64,000 nucleotides of DNA. Source: Janibacter limosus NBRC 16128. Lineage in GTDB: Bacteria; Actinomycetota; Actinomycetes; Actinomycetales; Dermatophilaceae. This document shows, piece by piece, positions 1 through 6,308 of the stretch. The translations under genes and the position numbers were made by a program. Position 1 is the first letter of the stretch. Every line of letters begins with the position of its first letter. The notes under the pieces are model-generated. The model worked only from the letters and a program-made list of their open reading frames with translations. It did not search any database and was not told where the DNA came from. The stretch spans positions 1 to 64,000 of the forward strand of contig NZ_BCSS01000009.1 of assembly GCF_001570985.1 (NCBI RefSeq). Direction: 5' to 3'.

Positions 1-2
1 CC

Positions 3-755
3 CACACGCCACAGCGGCGCCCGGCCGCCCGGAGCCGCTACGGCGGCCGACCGAGGCTGGGCCGCGCCACCCTCCCGCAGCGCAGCGGGCCTCCCCGCGT
101 CGCTGGTCGGTGGTCGGCGCTCCCCCGTGCCGAGACCGACCCCACCGTCCGCCTCCACGCCACGGCAGAGGGACTGCTCGACCGCCACGGCGTCGTCACG
201 CGAGGAGCGGTCGTCGCCGAAGAGGTCCAGGGCGGCTTCGCCGTCGTCCACCGGGTGCTCGGCGCCGCCGAGGAGGCGGGCCAGGTGCGACGCGGATACT
301 TCATCGAGGGTCTGGGTGCCTCGCAGTTCGCTGTCCCCGGGGCCGTCGACGAGGTGCGCTCCTCCCGGGCACCCGAGGGGGCGGTGGTCCTGGCGGCCAC
401 CGACCCGGCCAGCCCATGGGGCGCCGCGCTGCGCTGGCCCGAGCGCGACGCGGGACACCAGCCCGGGCGCAAGGCTGGCGCGCTCGTCGTCGCCGTCGAC
501 GGGCAGCTCGTCCTCTATGTCGAGCGGGGTGGACGCACTCTGCTCTCCTGGGACACCGGCGAGGACTCGCTCGCCATGGCTGCCCGCGGGCTCGCCGATG
601 CCGTGCACCGAGGGGCGCTCGGACGTCTGACCGTGCAACGAGCGGACGGTGCCCCCGTGCTCGGGTCTGCCGACCCGCTCGCCCAGGCCCTGACCAATGC
701 CGGCTTCACGATGACCCCGCGCGGCCTGCGGCTACGCCCCCGCGGGCGGGGCTGA
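3..755 (+). CDS. lhr: Lhr-type DEAD/DEAH helicase, C-terminal part (5' end cut by window)
   Basis: The frame is open from the left edge to TGA at 753-755, about 250 residues, so the start and helicase core lie outside the window. The visible piece matches the C-terminal region of large helicase-related (Lhr) proteins. The stretch RRGYFIEGLG followed by SQFA, then AVDEVR, is a recognisable Lhr signature, as are the later LVVAVDGQLVLYVERGG and the terminal segment TPRGLRLRPRG. Lhr enzymes are superfamily 2 ATP-dependent 3'-5' translocases tied to DNA damage tolerance. A Nei-type glycosylase starts 3 bp downstream, the same lhr-nei2 pairing known from mycobacteria, which supports a repair role. 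The first ~35 visible residues are Arg/Pro-rich and poorly conserved. Only the C-terminal domain can be judged here; motor motifs are not in view. Confidence 0.88.
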   Translation, partial: HTPQRRPAARSRYGGRPRLGRATLPQRSGPPRVAGRWSALPRAETDPTVRLHATAEGLLDRHGVVTRGAVVAEEVQGGFAVVHRVLGAAEEAGQVRRGYFIEGLGASQFAVPGAVDEVRSSRAPEGAVVLAATDPASPWGAALRWPERDAGHQPGRKAGALVVAVDGQLVLYVERGGRTLLSWDTGEDSLAMAARGLADAVHRGALGRLTVQRADGAPVLGSADPLAQALTNAGFTMTPRGLRLRPRGRG

Positions 756-758
756 CCC

Positions 759-1616
759 GTGCCCGAGGGCGACACCGTCTGGCGCACCGCGCAGCGCCTC
801 CATGCGGCGCTGTCCGGACGACCGGCGACCCTCGTCGACATCAGGTGGGGCGAGGTCGGCGAAGGGCCCCTGCGAGACGCGAGCATCGATGAGGTGGTGC
901 CCAGGGGCAAGCACCTGCTCCACCGATTCGACTCCGGGTGGACGCTGCACACGCACCTGCGCATGGAGGGGTCGTGGCGGGTCGAGGCCGCCGGGTCCGA
1001 GGCAGCCGCGCGCGGCCTACGACGACCTGACCTGCGGGCTGGGGTCGGCAATGCCGCCTGGACCACCCTCGGACTGCGACTGGGCGAGCTCGACCTCGTG
1101 CGCCGCAGTGACGAGCACCTGCTCGTCGGGCACCTCGGACCTGATGTGCTGGGCACCGACTGGGACCCCGGCCTCGTGGCACGACGCATCGTCGGGTCGA
1201 GCACCGGCACCTCGATCGCTGCGGCCCTGCTCGACCAGCAGGTGCTGGCGGGGGTCGGGACCTTTTGGGCGAGCGAGGTCCTCTTCGCCCAGCGGCTGCA
1301 CCCGTGGCACGAGGCAGCCAGCCTGTCACCCGAGCAGGTGGACACCCTCGTCGCGCGGGTCCACGAGCTCATGGTGCGCGGGCGGGAGCACGCGATCCAG
1401 TCCTCGACGGGCATCCTGCGAGCTGATGCGCGCTCATGGGTCCACGGGCGCTCCGGTCGCCCATGCCGCCGCTGCGGCCAGGCGGTGCGAGTGGCACCGC
1501 TCGGTCGGCAAGGAGCTGATCGAGTCTTTTTTTACTGCCCGGCGTGCCAGGGCGGGATCTCGCCCACCGATGACGGGCGGCCGCAGGGACCGTTGGGGGC
1601 ACGCAGACCCCGGTAG
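759..1616 (+). CDS. nei2: Fpg/Nei-family DNA glycosylase (endonuclease VIII-like, Nei2 type)
   Basis: This 285-residue base-excision repair enzyme should remove oxidised bases and nick the abasic site. After the GTG-encoded initiator Met it starts PEGDTVWR. In this family the residue after Met is the N-terminal Pro nucleophile, followed by the catalytic Glu. PEGDTVW, rather than PELPEVE, is typical of actinobacterial Nei2 as opposed to Fpg. The helix-two-turn-helix region lies mid-protein (LLDQQVLAGVGTFWASEVLF). The C-terminal zinc finger is intact: CRRC near residue 234 and CPAC near residue 261. The gene begins 3 bp after the lhr stop, so the two are almost certainly co-transcribed. Length is normal for the family. 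Substrate choice (pyrimidine versus purine lesions) cannot be read from sequence. Confidence 0.93.
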   Translation: MPEGDTVWRTAQRLHAALSGRPATLVDIRWGEVGEGPLRDASIDEVVPRGKHLLHRFDSGWTLHTHLRMEGSWRVEAAGSEAAARGLRRPDLRAGVGNAAWTTLGLRLGELDLVRRSDEHLLVGHLGPDVLGTDWDPGLVARRIVGSSTGTSIAAALLDQQVLAGVGTFWASEVLFAQRLHPWHEAASLSPEQVDTLVARVHELMVRGREHAIQSSTGILRADARSWVHGRSGRPCRRCGQAVRVAPLGRQGADRVFFYCPACQGGISPTDDGRPQGPLGARRPR

Positions 1617-1623
1617 AGCACCA

Positions 1624-1923
1624 TCAGGCTGCGGAGACGACGTCCTCGGAGTGAGTGGCCACCGGCAGGGTGACCGGAGCACTGACGCGCTCGGCGCGAC
1701 GGGCTCGCTGGGCGACCTCGGTGAAGACGATCGAGAGCGGCATCTCGAGGGCCGTGCAGATCGAGGCGAGCAGCTCCGAGCTGGCTTCCTTTTCGCCGCG
1801 CTCGATCTCGCTGAGGTATCCCAAGGAGACGGAGGCAGTGGCCGAGATGTCGCGCAGGGTGCGCCCCTGGGCCCGGCGCGCGTCACGGAGCACATCTCCG
1901 AGCTCCTCACGCAGCAACACCAT
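1624..1923 (-). CDS. clgR: XRE-family regulator ClgR (Clp protease gene regulator)
   Basis: A 99-residue helix-turn-helix activator. In actinobacteria ClgR controls clpP/clpC and other proteostasis genes and is itself degraded by Clp. The sequence holds the diagnostic [20 protein letters not shown], then [16 protein letters not shown] in the recognition helix, then [13 protein letters not shown]. The start chosen is the ATG at 1923 (MVLLREELG). It is preceded by a strong GGAGGAGG Shine-Dalgarno at about 7 nt, whereas the longer frame starting at 1941 has none. The C-terminus ends in Ala-Ala, matching the degron-like ends reported for ClgR proteins. It is the last gene of the rimO-pgsA-cinA-clgR run, a standard actinobacterial order, with 61 bp between it and cinA. 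Confidence 0.92.
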   Translation of the reverse strand: MVLLREELGDVLRDARRAQGRTLRDISATASVSLGYLSEIERGEKEASSELLASICTALEMPLSIVFTEVAQRARRAERVSAPVTLPVATHSEDVVSAA

Positions 1924-1984
1924 CAGGTCCACCTCCTCCACGTCGTCATCTTGGGACCACGGTACAACGCGCCACCGTCAAGGG

Positions 1985-2461
1985 TCAGGACGAGTCCCGG
2001 ACGACCTCGTGACCGAGGTCGATCGCGGCAGCGACGGCGCCGGCACGCACAGCGGCGCGCTCCCCCGTCAACGCCAGGCACCGGGTCGATAGTCCCGACG
2101 GGGTCGAGCAGGCGAGCCAGACCGTCCCGGCCGGGTGACCCTCGCTCGGTCCGGGGCCGGCGACCCCGGTCGTGGCGATGGCGACGTCCACACCGAGGCG
2201 ACGCCGCGCTCCCTGCGCCATCTGGGTGACGACCTGCTCGTCAACGGTCCCGACCCGGGCGACGAGGTCAGGGTCGACCTCCAGGAGAGAGATCTTGACC
2301 GCGGGATCGTAGGCGACCACCGAGCCGACGAAGACCCGCGAGGCACCGGGCACCTCGACGACCGTCGCAGCGACGAGGCCACCGGTGAGGGACTCCGCGG
2401 TCCCGAGGGTCCACCCCCGCTCGGCGAGGACCGCCAGGAGGTCTGCGACGTCAGCGGCCAC
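1985..2461 (-). CDS. cinA: CinA C-terminal-domain protein (nicotinamide-nucleotide amidohydrolase type)
   Basis: This 158-residue protein consists only of the CinA C-terminal domain, which in other bacteria deamidates nicotinamide mononucleotide (PncC activity) in NAD recycling. Visible motifs are TAESLTGGLVAA (active-site Ser/Thr region), GSVVAYDPAVK, and ATTGVAGPGPSEGHPAGTVW. The molybdopterin-binding-like N-terminal domain of full CinA is absent, which is usual in actinobacteria. The start overlaps the end of pgsA by 11 bp, so the two are translationally coupled. The position between pgsA and clgR matches the classic actinobacterial cluster. Enzymatic function is inferred from the family; the old name 'competence/damage-inducible' should not be read as a competence role. 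Confidence 0.9.
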   Translation of the reverse strand: MAADVADLLAVLAERGWTLGTAESLTGGLVAATVVEVPGASRVFVGSVVAYDPAVKISLLEVDPDLVARVGTVDEQVVTQMAQGARRRLGVDVAIATTGVAGPGPSEGHPAGTVWLACSTPSGLSTRCLALTGERAAVRAGAVAAAIDLGHEVVRDSS

Positions 2462-3101
2462 GCGCGGCCTTGCGCTCCTGCTTCAGCCGAGCACGCTCGC
2501 TCGTCGAGCGGAGGGTCATCGCCTTCATGACGTAGTCGACAGCCGTGGCGATCGTGACCACGAGGGCGGCGATCAGGATGGCCCAGGCCAGCCCGCGCCA
2601 CAGCCACTCGACCGGCAGGGTGCTCAGCGGCATGACGAAGAGGCCGATGGCCAGGGCCTGGAGGAAGGTCTTGACCTTGCCACCGCGGCTCGCGGGCATC
2701 ACGCCATGGCGGATCACCCAGAAGCGCATGGCGGTGATGCCCAGCTCGCGGGCGATGATCACGACGGTGATCCACCACGGGATCTCGCCGATCATCGACA
2801 GCGTGATCAGGCCCGCGCCGGTCAGCGCCTTGTCGGCGATGGGGTCGGCGACCTTGCCGAAGGTGGTCACCAGGCCCTTGGCCCGCGCGAGATCACCGTC
2901 GATGCGGTCGGTGACGATGGCGACGGCGAAGACGCCCCAGGCCCACCACCGCATCGCCGTGTCCTCGCCGCCGTGCTGCAGCAGGAGCCACACGAAGACG
3001 GGTACGAGCAGGATGCGCAAGACCGTCAGCGCGTTGGGGAGGTTCCACGGACTCGGCTCGGGGATCGGCATCGAGATGCCGTCGGTCCGCTCGGTGCTCA
3101 C
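2451..3101 (-). CDS. pgsA: CDP-diacylglycerol-glycerol-3-phosphate 3-phosphatidyltransferase
   Basis: An integral-membrane CDP-alcohol phosphatidyltransferase of 216 residues that commits CDP-diacylglycerol to phosphatidylglycerol phosphate. The N-terminus reads [17 protein letters not shown], the usual start of the family. The family catalytic motif D-x2-D-G-x2-A-R-x7-8-G-x3-D-x3-D is seen as [19 protein letters not shown] continuing into VADPIADK. Five to six hydrophobic segments follow (for example [15 protein letters not shown]). The start is GTG at 3101, inside a 4-bp GTGA overlap with the rimO stop. This indicates coupled translation in the rimO-pgsA-cinA operon. Other CDP-alcohol transferases share the core motif, but the N-terminal sequence and gene order favour pgsA. 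Confidence 0.94.
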   Translation of the reverse strand: MSTERTDGISMPIPEPSPWNLPNALTVLRILLVPVFVWLLLQHGGEDTAMRWWAWGVFAVAIVTDRIDGDLARAKGLVTTFGKVADPIADKALTGAGLITLSMIGEIPWWITVVIIARELGITAMRFWVIRHGVMPASRGGKVKTFLQALAIGLFVMPLSTLPVEWLWRGLAWAILIAALVVTIATAVDYVMKAMTLRSTSERARLKQERKAARGR

Positions 3102-4504
3102 GATCGCACCTCCGCGACGAGGTCGATGCCCTCGGTGCCAACCACCTCAGCCGTGACGATCTGGCCGACCTCGAGCGTCTCGACGTCGCCGCTCAGCATG
3201 GTCATCCCGTCGACATCCGGGCCCTGGTGAGCAGCTCGGCCGCTCACCTCACCCGTCTCCCCGTCGATCTCCTCGACGAGGACCTGCACGATCTCGCCGA
3301 CGCGCTCCTCTGCGCGCTGGGCGGTCAGCTCCTCGATGAGGGAGCGGATGCGCTCGACGCGTTCGAGGATCACGTCCGCGTCGACCTTGTCATCAAGGAG
3401 CTCGCCCTCGGTGCCGTCCTCGTCGGAGTACCCGAAGACCCCGACGACGTCGAGGCGGGCCGCGAGGAGGAAGCGCTCGAGCTCGGCCACGTCGTCCTCG
3501 GTCTCCCCCGGGAACCCGAGGATGACATTGGAGCGGATGCCGGCGTCCGGCTGCCGCTCTCGGATGCCCTCGATGAGCGCGAGGAAGGAGTCGGTGTCAC
3601 CGAAGCGGCGCATCCGACGCAGCAGCGGCCCCGAGGCGTGCTGGAAGGAGATGTCGTACCAGGGCACGACCCCGGGGGTGCTCGCCATGGCCCGCAGCAA
3701 CCCTGGACGGATCTCGGCCGGCTGCAGGTAGGACACCCGCACCCGCTCGACCCCGTCGATCGCCACGAGCTCGGGCAGCAGCGCCTCCATGAGGTCCAGG
3801 TCACCGAGGTCCTTGCCGTAGGACGTGGAGTTCTCGCTCACCAGGAAGAGCTCACGCACCCCCTGGGAGGCGAGCCATCTCCCCTCGGCCACGACATCGT
3901 GGGGGCGGCGCGAGACGAAGGCCCCACGGAAGGTCGGGATGGCACAGAAGGAGCAGCGCCGGTCGCAGCCCGAGGCGATCTTGAGCGGCGCCCACGGACG
4001 GTCGTCGAGCCGGGCACGCGGCAGGTCGCCACCGGTGTTGTGACCCGGGAGTGCGACATCGCTCGCATCGCGGTCGACCGGGGAGATCGGTAGCAGCTTG
4101 CGACGGTCACCGGGCGTGTGCGCCTCGGGCGCATGCCCGTCGAGGACGGCCCGCAGGTGACTGGACATGTCGGCGTAGGAGTCGAAGCCGAGCACGGCGT
4201 CGGCCTCGGGCAGCTCGTCAGCAAGCTCCTTGCCGTAGCGCTCCGCGAGACAACCGACCGCCACCACCTTTTGGGTCTTGCCGTGCTCCCGCAGGTCGTT
4301 GGCCTCGAGGATGGCGTCGATCGAGTCCTTCTTGGCCTGCTCGATGAAGCCGCAGGTGTTGACGACCGCGACATCGGCCTGCGCCGCGTCGTCGACGAGG
4401 GTCCAGCCCTCGGCGGACAGGCGACCGGCGAGCTCCTCGGAGTCCACGTCGTTACGGGTACAGCCCAGGGTGACGAGGGCAACGCTGCGGGAGGGGACGG
4501 ACAT
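3098..4504 (-). CDS. rimO: Ribosomal protein S12 methylthiotransferase RimO
   Basis: A radical-SAM methylthiotransferase of 468 residues that adds a methylthio group to an Asp of ribosomal protein S12. The N-terminal UPF0004 domain starts [20 protein letters not shown], giving the first cluster cysteine. Further conserved cysteines are in [17 protein letters not shown] and [10 protein letters not shown]. The radical-SAM CxxxCxxC motif is [12 protein letters not shown], and a C-terminal TRAM-like domain ends the protein. FIEQAK after the second cysteine, rather than the MiaB pattern, supports RimO. The start at 4504 has a TAGAGT hexamer 6 nt upstream and no Shine-Dalgarno, predicting a leaderless mRNA. 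It heads the rimO-pgsA-cinA-clgR run. Confidence 0.95.
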   Translation of the reverse strand: MSVPSRSVALVTLGCTRNDVDSEELAGRLSAEGWTLVDDAAQADVAVVNTCGFIEQAKKDSIDAILEANDLREHGKTQKVVAVGCLAERYGKELADELPEADAVLGFDSYADMSSHLRAVLDGHAPEAHTPGDRRKLLPISPVDRDASDVALPGHNTGGDLPRARLDDRPWAPLKIASGCDRRCSFCAIPTFRGAFVSRRPHDVVAEGRWLASQGVRELFLVSENSTSYGKDLGDLDLMEALLPELVAIDGVERVRVSYLQPAEIRPGLLRAMASTPGVVPWYDISFQHASGPLLRRMRRFGDTDSFLALIEGIRERQPDAGIRSNVILGFPGETEDDVAELERFLLAARLDVVGVFGYSDEDGTEGELLDDKVDADVILERVERIRSLIEELTAQRAEERVGEIVQVLVEEIDGETGEVSGRAAHQGPDVDGMTMLSGDVETLEVGQIVTAEVVGTEGIDLVAEVRS

Positions 4505-4510
4505 GTGCCC

Positions 4511-4516
4511 ACTCTA
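4511..4516 (-). promoter_or_regulatory. -10 element of leaderless rimO promoter
   Basis: On the minus strand this hexamer reads TAGAGT and lies 6 nt before the rimO ATG. It matches TANNNT at the spacing needed for transcription to begin at the start codon. No purine-rich ribosome-binding site lies between. No clear -35 was identified. Confidence 0.5.
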
Positions 4517-4555
4517 GGCGGCCTGCGTGGGTGCAGCCGCCACCGGCGGGCCGGG

Positions 4556-5260
4556 TCAGTTGCGAGCGCGCATCACGGTCAGCGCCACGAGCCGCGAGAT
4601 GACCATGGCGACGTACAGGACGCCGGTGAGCTGCTCGATGGTCACGGCGGCTCGCGCGTGGGACTTGACGGGCACGATGTCCGACAGGCCCACGCTCGTG
4701 AGGTTGGCTCCCGAGAAGTACAACAGCTCGAGGAAGGTCAGACGCTCACCCGTGGTCTGCCCGACGAAGGATCCGGGCGCGAGAGTCTGGATGGCGACGA
4801 AGAGATAGGCAAAGGCGAAGAGCAGGACGGTGAAGGCCGAGGCGACGGCAAACATCTCGTCCTTGGTCACCCACGTGTCGGCAAACATGTAGGACACGAG
4901 CCCATACGCCACATAGAGGTAGAAGAACCCCAGGAGCAGGTGTGCGGTGAAGGTCACCGCGACATTGCTGTCGTCCAGGACCGACCACACCTCCAGCACG
5001 AAGGCAGGGAAGCCGATCAGCAGGGCCAGCCAGGTCAGTGCCGGCGTGGACCGCACGACCCACACGCCGAAGGTGACCGCCACCAACGACAGGCCGGTGA
5101 TGACCGCCCGGCCCCAGCTCTCCGACTCCACCCACGGCAGCAGCACGATCGCCAGGAGCTGGATGCTCACGAGGATCGCCGACGGTTGCTTGCGCACCAC
5201 CGCTGCCCAGTACCGGGCCCCTGTCGGTCGGCTGTCGAGCTCGTACCAGGCCTTCGTCAT
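4556..5260 (-). CDS. Potassium-channel-like membrane protein with a non-canonical pore loop
   Basis: A 234-residue polytopic protein with about five hydrophobic segments ahead of a C-terminal pore module. The last ~100 residues look like an Ion_trans_2 unit: outer helix (MFAVASAFTVLLFAFAYLFVAIQTL), re-entrant pore helix (FLELLYFSGANLT), filter position, then an inner helix (GVLYVAMVISRLVALTVM). At residues 187-194, where K+ channels have TVGYGD, this protein has LTSVGLSD, so both signature glycines are not kept in register. It could be a less selective channel, a related non-channel protein, or a diverged K+ channel. There is no cytoplasmic RCK/TrkA domain. It is divergent from the next gene across only 22 bp, and a TAGGGT -10 sits 6 nt before its ATG. 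Confidence 0.7.
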   Translation of the reverse strand: MTKAWYELDSRPTGARYWAAVVRKQPSAILVSIQLLAIVLLPWVESESWGRAVITGLSLVAVTFGVWVVRSTPALTWLALLIGFPAFVLEVWSVLDDSNVAVTFTAHLLLGFFYLYVAYGLVSYMFADTWVTKDEMFAVASAFTVLLFAFAYLFVAIQTLAPGSFVGQTTGERLTFLELLYFSGANLTSVGLSDIVPVKSHARAAVTIEQLTGVLYVAMVISRLVALTVMRARN

Positions 5261-5266
5261 GAGGCA

Positions 5267-5276
5267 ACCCTAGACT
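5267..5276. promoter_or_regulatory. Two overlapping divergent -10 elements
   Basis: The 22-bp gap between the divergent genes at 5260 and 5283 contains TAGGGT on the minus strand (5267-5272), 6 nt from the channel ATG. It also contains TAGACT on the plus strand (5271-5276), 6 nt from the GTG of the redox fusion gene. The two hexamers share the central TA, so polymerase can open only one promoter at a time. Both transcripts would be leaderless. Confidence 0.55.
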
Positions 5277-5282
5277 CGCAGC

Positions 5283-6308
5283 GTGCATGCCAGCCCCCTC
5301 CTGCTCCCTCCGCTCCTGCTCGCGGCCCTCCTGATCGTCAGCGGAGTCGCCAAGGTGCGCCATGCCGAGGAGACCCGCAGCGCCTTCAGCCAGCTGCGGC
5401 TGCCCCGTCTGCTCACCGACTCGCCCGCCCCGCGGGTCCTGCCGTGGGCCGAGATCGCCCTGGCGCTTGCGCTGCTGGTGGCTCCGGCCCCCTTCGCCGT
5501 GGTGGTCGCGATGGTGGCCCTGCTGCTCTTCGTCGCCTACCTCGCGGTGATCGTGCGGGCCCTGGGCTTCGGATATCCGGTGACCTGCAGCTGCTTCGGC
5601 AGGCTCGGTCTGGGTGAGGTCACCCGCCGCACGGCCGTGCGCAATGTCCTGCTCGTGGTCGTCGCCGCGCTGACCGTGTGGTCGGCCACCGCGCAGGACA
5701 GCGTGGTCGTCCGGCTCGCCGAGGCTTCCGCGACGACCTGGGTGTGGTTGGCCCTGGTCGTCCTGACCCTCGCCGTGGTCATCGCGACCTTCGGTGGGTC
5801 GAAGGGGGAGCCCCTCGCCTCGTCCCTCGGTACCGACGTCGAGTCCGAGGGCGACCAGGAGCTGGACTACTCGCGCCAGCCGCTCCCCTTCGCCGCGCTC
5901 GAGGACCAGTCCGGCCGGTCGCTGCCACTCACCTCGCTCATCAGCGAGGGCGCCGTCCTGCTCGTCTTCGTCTCCCCCGGCTGTGGGCCGTGCGTCACAC
6001 CGATCGAGCAGATCCCCGCGTGGGACGAGCTGCTCGGTCCGGTGAAGGTGCGAGCCGTCGTCTCACTGCCCCTCGAGACAGCACTGGGATCCGTTCCGCA
6101 CCTGGCCGAGCGCATCCTGCACGACCCGCAGGGAACGCTGGCCCGGATCTTCGGCGTCGGCACCCCCGGCGCGGTCCTCCTGGGCGGCGACGGCCTGCTG
6201 GCCGGTGGCCCGGTGCAGGGGCGCGAGGCCGTGATGGACTTCATCGAGGACGTGCGCGCCGAGCTCGAGGAGGCCGGCGCGCTGGAGGTCCTCAGCCCCG
6301 GTCAGTGA
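5283..6308 (+). CDS. MauE/DoxX-like membrane domain fused to a thioredoxin-like domain
   Basis: A 341-residue two-domain envelope redox protein. Residues 1 to about 170 are hydrophobic, with four or five membrane segments. They carry the MauE-type features LIVSGVAKVRH near the start and TCSCFGRLGLGEV near residue 100. After a linker, residues ~190-330 form a thioredoxin-like fold with CGPC at 234-237 (VFVSPGCGPCVTPIEQIP) and the cis-Pro region GTPGAVLL. MauE-type proteins pass reducing equivalents across the membrane for disulfide chemistry, so the fusion plausibly delivers them to an extracytoplasmic thioredoxin. The start is GTG with a TAGACT -10 only 6 nt upstream. The end overlaps the convergent ftsK by 17 bp. 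The substrate is unknown. Confidence 0.8.
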   Translation: MHASPLLLPPLLLAALLIVSGVAKVRHAEETRSAFSQLRLPRLLTDSPAPRVLPWAEIALALALLVAPAPFAVVVAMVALLLFVAYLAVIVRALGFGYPVTCSCFGRLGLGEVTRRTAVRNVLLVVVAALTVWSATAQDSVVVRLAEASATTWVWLALVVLTLAVVIATFGGSKGEPLASSLGTDVESEGDQELDYSRQPLPFAALEDQSGRSLPLTSLISEGAVLLVFVSPGCGPCVTPIEQIPAWDELLGPVKVRAVVSLPLETALGSVPHLAERILHDPQGTLARIFGVGTPGAVLLGGDGLLAGGPVQGREAVMDFIEDVRAELEEAGALEVLSPGQ

